Of a stretch of 64,000 nt of DNA, positions 22,554 to 30,726 are shown piece after piece. Below the pieces are notes generated by a model. It saw only the letters and a program-made list of their open reading frames with translations, was not told the origin of the DNA and ran no database searches. Every line of letters begins with the position of its first letter. The first letter of the stretch is position 1. This stretch comes from a virus. A program made the translations under genes and the position numbers. The stretch lies in IMG/VR virus record IMGVR_UViG_3300023273_000426, positions 1 to 64,000 of that record, one strand, 5' to 3'.

Positions 22554-23678
22554 TTATTCCTCAACTAAGTTATCTTCGGTATTTACCAATTCAGCATCTT
22601 GAGCAGCCAGTTCTGCTTCTTCTGCTGCTCTAGCTGCGTCAGCTGCTAGTTTTGCAACTTGTGCTTCTTTAGCTGGTAAGTCTGCCATAACTTTGTCAAG
22701 TAGATCTCCTGTCCAACGTTTGCGGAATTCTAGAATAGGTTCACCAGTACTCATAACATATTCGTACCGATTGCCTTTCTTTTCTAGCAATCCTTTTGCG
22801 TCCATCAAGTCAAACATGCCCGAATACGGATCCATGCCTGTTTCATATGGAATCTCAACTTGTACACTTTCAAACGGTTTGTTGTAACGTGTTTTCATTA
22901 CTTTACACGCTGCACGAATACCATGTACTTGTGATGTTTTGTTGCCGTCTGCGTCTACTTTAAGTTTAAGTTTCTTCATAGCAACAACCATAGAGCTTGC
23001 ATACACAAAGCCCGAACCACCTGAGATCTTGTCATCTGGATCAAACATATCCTGTGATGCATAAGTGTGGTTAGTAACAACCATACCTACATTATATGAA
23101 CCAAACATATTCACACAGTTAGTTACAAGTGCCTTTAGTGCCTTTGCCTTACGACCAAAGTCACCTTTCATATCACCCTTTTGGAACTGGTCCATTTCAG
23201 TTGGTGACATAAGCATACCAAGTGAGTCAACTACAAACAATACTTTAGGACGATCTTCTTCCGCCATTGCTTTGTAGTCTTCCATAAACGTACTAACTGT
23301 TTTAGCAACATCATCAATCATTGCCATGTTAAGTTTAAGAAGCTTGCTTTCGTCTGTGTCTACTTTTAGTGCTTGTAGCCATGTTTCGTCAAGTGCGTTT
23401 TCACTGTCAATCAGTACAACAAAAATGCCTTGCTGCTGTGCGTACTTAACAATGTTACCACTTACAATGTACGACTTGCCTGCGCCAGATTCGCCTGCGA
23501 ACACTGACACTTTACCTAGAGGAATACCTTTTTGAAAGTCTCCACTTAGTAAGTAGTTGAGTGCAAAGTTGCCTGTACTAATCCAATCAGTTGGATCGTT
23601 AAAGCCTGCACTCATACCCGTAATAGATTTTGTCAACGAATTACGAAACTTCGTTGGATCGAATGACTTATTTGCCAT
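22554..23678 (-). CDS. uvsX: UvsX recombinase (RecA-like)
   Basis: A 374-residue RecA-family strand-exchange protein. Walker A is AGESGAGKSYIV (residues 61-72), Walker B VLFVVDSLGM (147-156), followed by VTNHTYASQDMFDP and FVYASSMVVAM. The C-terminus is rich in Ala and Glu. UvsX drives recombination-dependent replication and repair with gp32 and UvsY in T4. The start codon has AGGAG upstream. It is separated from gp32 by a terminator-like hairpin, yet can still be read through from the promoter upstream of gp32. Confidence 0.95.
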   Translation of the reverse strand: MANKSFDPTKFRNSLTKSITGMSAGFNDPTDWISTGNFALNYLLSGDFQKGIPLGKVSVFAGESGAGKSYIVSGNIVKYAQQQGIFVVLIDSENALDETWLQALKVDTDESKLLKLNMAMIDDVAKTVSTFMEDYKAMAEEDRPKVLFVVDSLGMLMSPTEMDQFQKGDMKGDFGRKAKALKALVTNCVNMFGSYNVGMVVTNHTYASQDMFDPDDKISGGSGFVYASSMVVAMKKLKLKVDADGNKTSQVHGIRAACKVMKTRYNKPFESVQVEIPYETGMDPYSGMFDLMDAKGLLEKKGNRYEYVMSTGEPILEFRKRWTGDLLDKVMADLPAKEAQVAKLAADAARAAEEAELAAQDAELVNTEDNLVEE

Positions 23679-23705
23679 GTATATCTCCTATTAAATGAAT
23701 GAAGT

Positions 23706-23738
23706 AAAAGGGTTGCTGTGTAATAAAGCAACCCTTTT
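23706..23738 (-). terminator. Terminator-like hairpin between gp32 and uvsX
   Basis: A perfect 12-bp stem (AAAAGGGTTGCT / AGCAACCCTTTT) with a 9-nt loop, flanked by A on one side and T on the other, so it could act in both directions. It lies between the gp32 stop and the uvsX start and may lower uvsX expression compared with gp32. Confidence 0.85.
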
Positions 23739-23747
23739 TAGTTGCTA

Positions 23748-24752
23748 TTAACCTTGACGTGAACGGATCATTGCAAGGATGTCTTGCGCTCCGCCAGCTG
23801 CTGGTTCTGCTGCTGGTTCTGCTGCTGGTGTAGCAGGTTCTTGCCATCCAGTATCGGTTGTAGTTTCAGCTACTGGTGCAGGTGCAGGTGCTGGTGCTGC
23901 TGGAGCACTTTGACTTGTAGCAGTTGCTTGTGGGCTTGCTGCTTTTTGCGGATCGCCTGTACGTGCAGCCATACCACTTGGACGGAAGTAGTTACTCCAA
24001 CGTTCTGCATCATATGCTTCGCCGTCTACTGACGCTTCAAACATTTCTGTTAGAATCTTAACACCAGCTTCATCTGGTTTTTTAGGAAGGAAGTCGTTGA
24101 GATTAAACAGTCCATGTGTATTTACTGCTCCCATCTCTGCATCACCTAGCGGGCGATCTCGACGTGCCCAGTTACTTGCACCATAATCAGCATAGCCACC
24201 TTTGGAACCTTTTGAAAGACGGAAGTCTACACCAGCAGTATAATCTGTTGGAAGTTCTTCCATATCTGGGTCCATCAGTGCTGCTTTAATAAGTTGGAAG
24301 ATTTGTGGACCAATAATAAAGCGTCGAATAGGATTCTCTGGCAAATCTTCCTTTAGTGGATCTTCAGTTACAAACCCTTGGAAGATATAACTACGTTTTT
24401 TCCAATACTTACGACCCATGTCTTCAAGACTTGCGTCTTTAAACCAACCACGTACTTCTTGTAGGATTGGACATGACTCTCCGTACATTTCCATACACGG
24501 AACTTGTACCTGTACGGGGCGTGAATCTGTTTCGCCCTTAACTCCTGCAAAAGGAAGTTTGATCATCAAACGTTCTTTCCAAAAGAAAGTATTGTCTTGA
24601 TCGCCATCTGGCAAAAAACGAATAGTTGCCTGTTCGCCTTCTTTCATGTTCCAAAATGGGTAAATCGCATTGTCACCGCCTGATGTACGGTTGCCGCTTG
24701 CGCCAGCTTCTTGTTCTTTGAGCTTTGCTCGAATTTCTGCTAATGATGCCAT
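23748..24752 (-). CDS. 32: Single-stranded DNA-binding protein gp32
   Basis: A 334-residue homologue of T4 gp32. The N-terminus (LAEIRAKLKEQEAG) resembles the cooperative-binding arm. The OB-fold core includes AIYPFWNMKEGEQATIRFLPDG, QVPCMEMYGESCPIL (cysteines of the usual zinc region, not obviously a complete set) and YIFQGFV. An Ala/Pro-rich acidic tail follows, as in gp32, ending QDILAMIRSRQG. gp32 coats single-stranded DNA in replication, recombination and repair and represses its own translation in T4. Upstream are a strong promoter overlapped by an inverted repeat and a leader with direct repeats. Confidence 0.92.
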   Translation of the reverse strand: MASLAEIRAKLKEQEAGASGNRTSGGDNAIYPFWNMKEGEQATIRFLPDGDQDNTFFWKERLMIKLPFAGVKGETDSRPVQVQVPCMEMYGESCPILQEVRGWFKDASLEDMGRKYWKKRSYIFQGFVTEDPLKEDLPENPIRRFIIGPQIFQLIKAALMDPDMEELPTDYTAGVDFRLSKGSKGGYADYGASNWARRDRPLGDAEMGAVNTHGLFNLNDFLPKKPDEAGVKILTEMFEASVDGEAYDAERWSNYFRPSGMAARTGDPQKAASPQATATSQSAPAAPAPAPAPVAETTTDTGWQEPATPAAEPAAEPAAGGAQDILAMIRSRQG

Positions 24753-24764
24753 AGTGCCTTTTCT

Positions 24765-24800
24765 CCTATATGTTATGCCTATGTTAGAACAACCTATGTT
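24765..24800 (-). repeat. Three direct repeats in the gp32 leader
   Basis: On the minus strand the leader has AACATAGG (24793-24800), AACATAGG (24778-24785) and AACATATAGG (24765-24774, part of which is the ribosome-binding region before GAG). Their spacing to the gp32 ATG suggests binding by gp32 or another protein to control translation. Confidence 0.55.
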
Positions 24801-24814
24801 GCTCTTGTGCCTTT

Positions 24815-24845
24815 AACGTGTAGCACAGTTTATATACTACACGTT
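24815..24845 (-). promoter_or_regulatory. Inverted repeat overlapping the gp32 promoter
   Basis: A perfect 9-bp inverted repeat, AACGTGTAG and CTACACGTT, with a 13-nt spacer. It covers the -10 box and the predicted start point, the place expected for an operator; as RNA it could also form a hairpin at the 5' end. Confidence 0.6.
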
Positions 24846-24862
24846 TAGTTATGACTTGTCAA
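24834..24862 (-). promoter_or_regulatory. Sigma70-type promoter for gp32-uvsX and the glycan cassette
   Basis: The minus strand has a perfect TTGACA (24857-24862), a 17-nt spacer and TAGTAT (24834-24839). The predicted leader is about 75 nt before the gp32 ATG. Confidence 0.8.
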
Positions 24863-24884
24863 CTAAAAAATGCCAAGTCTTTAA

Positions 24885-24918
24885 AGAGTTAGCTGATTAT
24901 TTTAAACCAGCTAACTCT
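24885..24918 (-). terminator. Hairpin across the stop codon of the 577-residue gene
   Basis: A perfect 11-bp stem (AGAGTTAGCTG / CAGCTAACTCT) with a 12-nt loop. Its left arm lies in the last codons and the loop holds the stop codon. It separates the late structural unit from the gp32 promoter. The T-run is weak, so it may be an inefficient terminator. Confidence 0.65.
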
Positions 24919-26630
24919 TGTATTCTTGTAAAATCTGCCATCTTGCGAGCCTGATATTTTTCATATACTTGACCTAGACGTTCTATGAACTGACTTGCTG
25001 GCTTGATATATCTATCACCATATGATTTTTCAACCATTGTTAACACAGCAGTTTCGCCTTTTGGAAATACGCCTTGTTGCCTATCGTAGTAACTTAGTAT
25101 AAACTCGCCCAATGGTGTTTTTTGCTCTTTTTCTAGTTTTATCTTTTCGCCATCTGGTCCGTCGATTTCGTCGCCTTTGGTGTTGCCATTCATTTTAGCT
25201 TGACGTACAGCATTTGCGTATGCATTGCCTTCGTCTGTTTCTTGTTCGCCTTCTACTTGCGCACTAAAGTTATCTGCAAACTGTCCTAACAATTTATCAA
25301 ATGCTGCATCAATTTGAGATTCATATGCTGCACCACCAATGCCACGTGTGCCGCCACTTGGACTTGCACCAATATCTACTGTGGGTGCTAACTTGTAAAT
25401 AAATCCACCTTGCACAGGGCGTATTGTATAGTCTTCACCTTTTTCAAACTGTTTTTTAACCTGTCCAGGTTGTGCGGCTAGGGTTTCTTCAGCGGCTTGA
25501 ATTGCTTGTGCTGGCGTATCGTAAACTTGTGGTCTTGCTTGCGGACGTATACTAGTTTTTGGAGCGGCCGGTTTTGCTTGCGGACGCATATTTGATGGAT
25601 CCATTTCCATGTCGCCACGTGGCGGATACACATCTGCTTCTGCAATCAAATCATCAAAGTCCATTTCGTTTGCTTGTGTTGCTTCACCAACTAGTTTATA
25701 AATGTATGGAAATACATCCTTCAAATCTTCATTAAACTGTTTGATAGTAAGTTGATCAATCCAGTTACTAGCAACATCAGCAGGAACTTCAGATTCTTCT
25801 ATAACTACAAATTCTTCAAGTGCTTCTTTGTACATTGTAGGTTTTTGTAATGTTTGTATTCTTTTCTTAACTGTAGTAATACGTTCGTTTACTGTACCCA
25901 TGTGCTCTGCTAGGCTTTCTGCCATTACACTACTGCGACCCATATAAGTTTTGAACTTGCGGAGATTTGAAAGTTCTTCACTTAGGCTTGTAATGTGTTT
26001 ACCAAAGTCATCATATGGATGTCCGCCTTCACTAACGTGAATAGCCATTGCTCTTGCACCACTAAGATGTTTAAACGGATATTTAAATCTTTCACCTTGT
26101 GCATTTTCAATAAAAAGAGATCCTATCTTTTTATTTCTACTTTCGCCTTCATTAATATCACCTGTATGTTTTATTGAAAGTTTAGCACTTCCAAACTTTT
26201 GAAAGCTGGTTTTGTGAGTGCCATACATTTTTGACTCTGCCATTTGTGTTTCTCCGCGATTTACTGCCATGCTTGCATAATCTCTTTTTGTAAAGTTAGT
26301 TCTGTTAATGTCTCTAACTTCAAAATTTAATAAACGTTTTTTTGAAAACATTCTCATTTGTTTTAAAAAGTTATACCACTCTTTGGTTTCTTCAGCACCA
26401 ACTTCTTCTGTAAAGTCTTTGTTATACATTATAGTTACACCAGACTTTTCATCTAGTGAAACACTTACTTTACCTACATTAGTGTCTCTGCTTTTAAAAT
26501 CAAACTCATAAAATCTTGCAAGACTAGGAGCACTTGTTACATTTCCTTCTGCATCACCGGTGGTAACGCTGGAATAACGTCCTCTAATCTCATTAAAAAG
26601 TTGTTCTGCTATTGTATCTAAATTTCTCAT
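24897..26630 (-). CDS. Large conserved phage protein, probably structural
   Basis: A 577-residue protein. The N-terminal part (LAEQLFNEIRGRY-like start, ARFYEFDFKSRDTNVGKVSV, KEWYNFLKQMRMF) may be a folded domain. A Pro/Gln/Arg-rich linker (MRPQAKPAAPKTS, IRPQARPQVY) at about 345-370 leads to a C-terminal domain with DKLLGQFADNFSAQ and TPLGEFILSYYDRQQG. No enzyme motif was found. The late box lies on the terminase stop codon, 7 nt before the ATG, so expression is late and the leader only about 2 nt. Position next to gp17 suggests a head or packaging-associated protein (inference). Confidence 0.68.
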   Translation of the reverse strand: MRNLDTIAEQLFNEIRGRYSSVTTGDAEGNVTSAPSLARFYEFDFKSRDTNVGKVSVSLDEKSGVTIMYNKDFTEEVGAEETKEWYNFLKQMRMFSKKRLLNFEVRDINRTNFTKRDYASMAVNRGETQMAESKMYGTHKTSFQKFGSAKLSIKHTGDINEGESRNKKIGSLFIENAQGERFKYPFKHLSGARAMAIHVSEGGHPYDDFGKHITSLSEELSNLRKFKTYMGRSSVMAESLAEHMGTVNERITTVKKRIQTLQKPTMYKEALEEFVVIEESEVPADVASNWIDQLTIKQFNEDLKDVFPYIYKLVGEATQANEMDFDDLIAEADVYPPRGDMEMDPSNMRPQAKPAAPKTSIRPQARPQVYDTPAQAIQAAEETLAAQPGQVKKQFEKGEDYTIRPVQGGFIYKLAPTVDIGASPSGGTRGIGGAAYESQIDAAFDKLLGQFADNFSAQVEGEQETDEGNAYANAVRQAKMNGNTKGDEIDGPDGEKIKLEKEQKTPLGEFILSYYDRQQGVFPKGETAVLTMVEKSYGDRYIKPASQFIERLGQVYEKYQARKMADFTRIQELAGLK

Positions 26631-26637
26631 TGCATAC

Positions 26638-26645
26638 TATTTATC
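26638..26645 (-). promoter_or_regulatory. T4-like late promoter box (GATAAATA) on the terminase stop codon
   Basis: The minus strand reads TGATAAATAG: the TGA is the stop of the terminase gene and GATAAATA the late box. Only 7 nt separate the box from the following ATG. Confidence 0.75.
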
Positions 26646-28224
26646 AATAACTGCTACTAACAAAGATCGGCATTGGCATTTCATAATCCTCATCTGCTTC
26701 AATCTGATTAAATGTTTCGTACACTGTCGGATCCCAATCTTTCATCACACTCATAATTCTTAATGTTAATAATAAACTACTGACTAGATCGTCGTGGTGT
26801 CCGGGCTTTGCCTGAAAACTACTACCGGATGCAATAAATGCTTTTAGTTCACTAATCAAGGCTTTACTGTTTACAGTGAGTTTGTCATTCTCGACCATTG
26901 TTTTAAGTCTAGCACATGCTGTTGTTTTGCTGCTGTGTGTAGTGTTAAATCCTTTACGAAACTTTCTTACGTGTCCTTTTTTCATAGGCTCACTTATAAA
27001 CAACCCCGGTATGTTTTCTTCGCCAAAGTCATTAATAACAAGCAAACATGCTTCACCTATGCCGTTATTTTCTACACTCCAATATATGTTGTTAGTAGCT
27101 CTTGTTTCGCTCTCGATATATTTGCATACATCAGCAAGTACTCTAACTTGTCCTGGTATAGCAGTAAGATTGTGTTGCCACTCTCCAACTTGTTCATATC
27201 CAGGAAGTTCAATGATTTGTATTGCAGCATAATCTCCACCGGTGCCCATGCTAGGATCAAGTGCTACTACATAAGATTTTTTTGGACTAGGTTTTTTATA
27301 CCAACGCACTTGCCCCATATTAATGATAGGATTACACCCTGTCATTGTTGCTAGTTTAATGCTATGAATAAGAGTTTCATCAAAGATTAAAAACTCACAA
27401 CCGTATTCACGTCTAAACTTTTCCTCGCCGATCCGTCCTATTTCTTCTTTTTTCCACTTTTCGTCTCTGTCTGGATGTTCGTGCCACTCGGCAATAAAAC
27501 TGTGAAATCCGTTTATTCCTACATCTTGTTCGTTGCCATATTCGTCAAACTTTTGTTCTGCTTGTTTCCAAATAGTAGCAAACGTATCTTCGTCACTGTT
27601 AGGAGTGCTAGTAATAATAGCTCTACCACCTGTTGCCAGTGTAGGTGATATCGAAGTCCAAAACTCTTCAGCAATGTTAGGTTGTACGAATGCAAACTCG
27701 TCACAGTATAGCAGCGAGATACTCATACCACGTCCTGTATTACCTGTAGTTGTTTGACTTACAATACGACTTCCGTTTTCAAACTCTATACTACCTTTGT
27801 TGTAACTTGTAACACCTGCTCTAATATGATCTGGACAAGTTTCATACACAAAGCGTATGCGTGACATAATCTCTTGCGCACCTGTATACTTGTGAGCAGC
27901 AACAAGAATAGTTTGATCTGGATTAAACATAGCATACCATGCTAAGTAAATAGCAGCACATGTTGTCTTACCAGTTTGTCTTGGCATCATATTAATATTA
28001 AATCGATAGTTATGATAACTGTGCATTAATCCTAATTGATATTCATAAGGATCAAAGATTAATTTACCCAGTTTTGGATGCTGAATATACGCAAACTTGC
28101 GGGCAAAATGTAAATATCCTGTATCCGGATCCATGCAAGCTAGTAAGTCTGCAATTTGCTCTTCAGTAAATGTTTCTTTTCTATTCGCCTTTTTGATTAA
28201 GACGCCGTCTAATGATGCTGCCAT
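26644..28224 (-). CDS. 17: Terminase large subunit gp17
   Basis: A 526-residue DNA-packaging motor. ATPase: Walker A PRQTGKTT (81-88), Walker B LLYCDEF (171-177) with the adjacent catalytic Glu, and motif ITSTPNSDEDT. Nuclease: VVALDPSMGTGGDYAAIQI with Asp near 323, VENNGIGEACL and the C-terminal HHDDLVSSLLL. I chose the ATG at 28224 (MAASLDGVLIKK); a TTG five codons upstream is inside the late box. T4 gp17 is 610 residues. The motor translocates DNA into proheads and cuts concatemers. The late box is 4 nt upstream with no Shine-Dalgarno sequence. Confidence 0.96.
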   Translation of the reverse strand: MAASLDGVLIKKANRKETFTEEQIADLLACMDPDTGYLHFARKFAYIQHPKLGKLIFDPYEYQLGLMHSYHNYRFNINMMPRQTGKTTCAAIYLAWYAMFNPDQTILVAAHKYTGAQEIMSRIRFVYETCPDHIRAGVTSYNKGSIEFENGSRIVSQTTTGNTGRGMSISLLYCDEFAFVQPNIAEEFWTSISPTLATGGRAIITSTPNSDEDTFATIWKQAEQKFDEYGNEQDVGINGFHSFIAEWHEHPDRDEKWKKEEIGRIGEEKFRREYGCEFLIFDETLIHSIKLATMTGCNPIINMGQVRWYKKPSPKKSYVVALDPSMGTGGDYAAIQIIELPGYEQVGEWQHNLTAIPGQVRVLADVCKYIESETRATNNIYWSVENNGIGEACLLVINDFGEENIPGLFISEPMKKGHVRKFRKGFNTTHSSKTTACARLKTMVENDKLTVNSKALISELKAFIASGSSFQAKPGHHDDLVSSLLLTLRIMSVMKDWDPTVYETFNQIEADEDYEMPMPIFVSSSY

Positions 28225-28228
28225 ATAA

Positions 28229-28236
28229 TATTTATT
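28229..28236 (-). promoter_or_regulatory. T4-like late promoter box (AATAAATA) for terminase
   Basis: AATAAATA on the minus strand ends 4 nt before the ATG of gene 17. The terminator just upstream isolates the two transcription units. A leader of essentially zero length would result. Confidence 0.7.
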
Positions 28237-28237
28237 C

Positions 28238-28264
28238 AAAAAAATAGCGCCCGAAGGCGCTATT
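28238..28264 (-). terminator. Strong intrinsic terminator
   Basis: On the minus strand, AATAGCGCC, a TTCG tetraloop and GGCGCTATT form a perfect 9-bp stem followed by a run of T, between the 285-residue gene and gene 17. This is the clearest terminator of the window. Confidence 0.93.
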
Positions 28265-28283
28265 GAGTTGGGGGAATATTTTG

Positions 28284-29141
28284 TTAATCTTCAGCTTTTG
28301 CTTTTTTCATTAGCATTTGTACAATCTCTTTATTCAACGCTGACTTCTTGATAACGTCTGCCATGTTGTTAGCAGCAAACCCACTGCCGCCAAACTCAGC
28401 TAATACTTCGCCAAGTCTTGAAAGTGCATTTGACATCATTAAACTAGTATCATCAGTTCCTTTCATGTTTGAACTCATGTCCATCATTTTGCGTCCAAGA
28501 TTGTTGATGTCTTTGTGCTTGTTTTCAAAGTTGCTAGGCACATCATATTCTGCTACTTCTTCATCTTCATCTTCGCCGTCACGTTGTGCAATAGCTTGAC
28601 TCATTGGTTCTGTTTTGTTGCCGTCTTTGTCTAAATCAGGAAAGTCTGGTTTTGTACCTTTTGATGCTTGTTTTTCAGCAAGTGCTTTTGTAAGCATTGC
28701 ATGAATACTTTCTCTGGTATTCATTGGATTATCACCGCCTGCTGTTGCTGGATATGATCCTTTTTCTTTGTGTAAATCGTCGCCGCTTGGAATCATGTCA
28801 CTTACATCGCCTGCATTTGATCTCATATATTCATCATCAGGTTCTGTAGTAGCATCGCCAAAGTCGCCATCATAATCTTCTTCTTCACTTGAAATCATTT
28901 TGATAGTATCTGACATAGATGGTTCTTCAGGTCCTTTCGATCCGCATCCGCCCATTGGCTGACTTGGTCCGTGCATTTTACCACATATCGGACATACGCC
29001 GTCATCTTGGTTAATATCGGTATCGTCGACTACTTTAGCATCTGCTCCTGCTAGTTGCATAATACGCATTAGTTCAGAAACTTCTGCTGCACTTTCGCCA
29101 TTTACACTAATATTCATATTAGCTTCGTTTACTTTTTTCAT
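28284..29141 (-). CDS. Acidic structural-type protein with a Cys pair
   Basis: A 285-residue, highly acidic protein. It has a CPICGKMHGPS segment (zinc-knuckle-like CxxC) with GGCG further on, long Asp/Glu-rich regions, and KPDFPDLDKDGNKTEPM, a motif that I associate with proteins of the head-packaging region of marine T4-like phages. The C-terminus is helical (ANNMADVIKKSALNKEIVQM). No enzyme domain is seen. GGAG precedes the start and the gene is 1 nt after the 160-residue one, so they share a transcript that ends at the terminator at 28238. A scaffold or chaperone-like role is possible. Confidence 0.68.
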   Translation of the reverse strand: MKKVNEANMNISVNGESAAEVSELMRIMQLAGADAKVVDDTDINQDDGVCPICGKMHGPSQPMGGCGSKGPEEPSMSDTIKMISSEEEDYDGDFGDATTEPDDEYMRSNAGDVSDMIPSGDDLHKEKGSYPATAGGDNPMNTRESIHAMLTKALAEKQASKGTKPDFPDLDKDGNKTEPMSQAIAQRDGEDEDEEVAEYDVPSNFENKHKDINNLGRKMMDMSSNMKGTDDTSLMMSNALSRLGEVLAEFGGSGFAANNMADVIKKSALNKEIVQMLMKKAKAED

Positions 29142-29142
29142 A

Positions 29143-29625
29143 TTAGTCTCCTGACTGTTCTTTACGAGCTGTCTCTAATTCTTTTAGTAGGTTCATTACT
29201 CTATCTTCACCAACTGATTCTTGTGCGCTTTCGCCTCCTAGTTCTTCAACTGTTAGCTTTGCAACGTATACGTCAGATGAAGTTTCTTCTTGATATAACT
29301 CTTGCGGCTCATTTGGATTACGTACAATAATATGACTTTGTTTAACACCGCAACATTGTCCAATGTACTCTTGAAGCACTTGTACTGTTGTTGGGTATGT
29401 ACAACTTATTTCAAAGTATGTAGCTTCGCAATTTTCTAACTGTGGAAAATCTAATGGGCGCTCTTGTATCGGTGTTTTCTTACCAGCTGCAATCTGAGAG
29501 CATCCGTATTTTTGTAAACTGGTTTCAAGCATATCTTCAAAGTTTTCAGGTAGCTCACCAGCTACACCAATCTTAAATTCATATGTTTTTTTACTTTCAG
29601 TTAAATAATCAGCAAAGTTTTTCAT
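29143..29625 (-). CDS. Conserved structural-region protein
   Basis: A 160-residue protein. The N-terminus reads MKNFADYLTESKKTYEFKIGVAGELP; the middle has CEATYFEISCTYPTTVQVLQEYIG, and the end is helical and acidic. I recall proteins with an N-terminal KTY.F...VAG.LP segment in the same region of marine T4-like phages, which are reported as virion-associated hypothetical proteins. The late box overlaps the stop of the preceding gp16 gene, with AGGA before the ATG. Function unknown. Confidence 0.7.
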   Translation of the reverse strand: MKNFADYLTESKKTYEFKIGVAGELPENFEDMLETSLQKYGCSQIAAGKKTPIQERPLDFPQLENCEATYFEISCTYPTTVQVLQEYIGQCCGVKQSHIIVRNPNEPQELYQEETSSDVYVAKLTVEELGGESAQESVGEDRVMNLLKELETARKEQSGD

Positions 29626-29647
29626 TATTGTATCCTACATTATGTTA

Positions 29648-30133
29648 CTATTTATCATTCTTCATGTCTTTTAACTTCTCTAAAAGACTATTACGATCTG
29701 AAACAACATAACCTTCACCGTTGACTATGCCGCCTTCGCCTCCTGGATTAGTGTCTCTGTCCATTTTTTCTTTTTTAAGTTGCAAGTCGATCATTTTTAG
29801 TTTCTTATCCATTTTTGCGACTTTAGCATCTAAACTTGTTTTCAACATTCCGCCAGCAACTTCAAATACTCTACTTGCATAACGACTTTCGACATTCATA
29901 CCTAAGTCCATTAAATCATCATATGCTTCTAATGCACGTGATGCAATGTCTTCAAGTTCGTCATCTGCTTTTTGTCCAAGACCTTTTACAGCTGGTAATG
30001 CACTTGCAATCTTGTCAAACTCTGCTATATCGCGAAAAGTATCCTCTTGCTGAACAACAGCTTGCTTTTGTGCTTCTTGTTTGATATCTTCGTTGTCTGG
30101 AAGATTCAACATTTCCTCAAGTTTTTTTGTCAT
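29648..30133 (-). CDS. 16: Terminase small subunit gp16
   Basis: A 161-residue protein with EFDKIASALPAVKGLGQKADDELEDIA, the helical DLMDLGMNVESRYASRVFEVAG, and a Lys-rich MDKKLKMIDLQLKKEKMD coiled-coil, which is the pattern of the gp16 family of marine T4-like phages. gp16 regulates the gp17 ATPase and recognises DNA ends in T4. Its late box overlaps the stop codon of the sulfotransferase gene. In T4, 16 and 17 are neighbours; here two genes separate them. Confidence 0.83.
   Translation of the reverse strand: MTKKLEEMLNLPDNEDIKQEAQKQAVVQQEDTFRDIAEFDKIASALPAVKGLGQKADDELEDIASRALEAYDDLMDLGMNVESRYASRVFEVAGGMLKTSLDAKVAKMDKKLKMIDLQLKKEKMDRDTNPGGEGGIVNGEGYVVSDRNSLLEKLKDMKNDK
29649..29656 (-). promoter_or_regulatory. 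T4-like late promoter box (GATAAATA) in the gp16 stop
   Basis: The box lies in the last codons of gene 16 (AAT GAT AAA TAG), 23 nt upstream of the ATG of the 160-residue gene. A ribosome-binding site (AGGA) lies in between. Confidence 0.72.
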
Positions 30134-30159
30134 AATAGTTTTCCATTATATGCTACTAT

Positions 30160-30167
30160 TATTTATC
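30160..30167 (-). promoter_or_regulatory. T4-like late promoter box (GATAAATA) on the sulfotransferase stop
   Basis: TGATAAATA on the minus strand begins with the stop TGA of the sulfotransferase gene and lies 26 nt before the ATG of gene 16. Confidence 0.72.
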
Positions 30168-30726
30168 AAACAGTCGGTTGATAATTAAAATATTCTATTT
30201 CGTCGGCAAATCTATTAGATACTAGTTTAATAAACTCAGCAGTCATAAAGTCTTTTTTATTATATATTCCTACATGCACATTTCTTTCTAAAGGAATATA
30301 ACAGTTAGACCATTTTTGTATTTTTTTAAAATCAGTGGATAATGTTTCATTTGAAAAAATATGTTCTACATCTTTTATATATTTTAATTGAGAGGTAACT
30401 CCGTTCATATTATTATCTAGACTATATTCAAGATAATATATTATTCCTTTGTTCCAAACTTCGAGCATTTTATTATAGTAATCAACTTTATAATTTTTTC
30501 TCAAACGTTGATCGCATTTAACTTTTTGAAAAACATACAAACTTATCAATCGATTAAACGTATTTCTTGTTATTGTAAAACTAGTGTCATACTGTTCTTG
30601 AATACTATCTAAAAACAAATGATCATTTCGAATAAATTGAAAACTAGAGTCTTTTAAATTTTTATACCACCATCTATAAACACTTGCTCCGCCAGTTTTA
30701 GGAATATGTACAAAAGCTACTTTCAT
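30166..30726 (-). CDS. PAPS-dependent sulfotransferase
   Basis: A 186-residue protein of the Sulfotransfer_2 type. The N-terminal AFVHIPKTGGASVYRWW is the 5'-phosphosulfate loop, and FTITRNTFNRLISLYVFQ is the 3'-phosphate-binding motif (R-N-x-x-x-R-L-x-S-x-Y). It is short relative to the family (250-300 residues). It would transfer sulfate from PAPS to a sugar or protein hydroxyl. An APS-kinase-like gene is present at 5414-5845. It lies inside the head-gene block between gp16 and gp4, with an ATGA overlap, so it is probably expressed late. Codon use is more AT-rich than its neighbours, which suggests recent acquisition. Confidence 0.82.
   Translation of the reverse strand: MKVAFVHIPKTGGASVYRWWYKNLKDSSFQFIRNDHLFLDSIQEQYDTSFTITRNTFNRLISLYVFQKVKCDQRLRKNYKVDYYNKMLEVWNKGIIYYLEYSLDNNMNGVTSQLKYIKDVEHIFSNETLSTDFKKIQKWSNCYIPLERNVHVGIYNKKDFMTAEFIKLVSNRFADEIEYFNYQPTV

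Noticed and set aside
23598-23650. TTGACA in the first part of uvsX that might be a promoter
   Set aside because: There is no good -10 box at a suitable distance, and it encodes conserved UvsX sequence.
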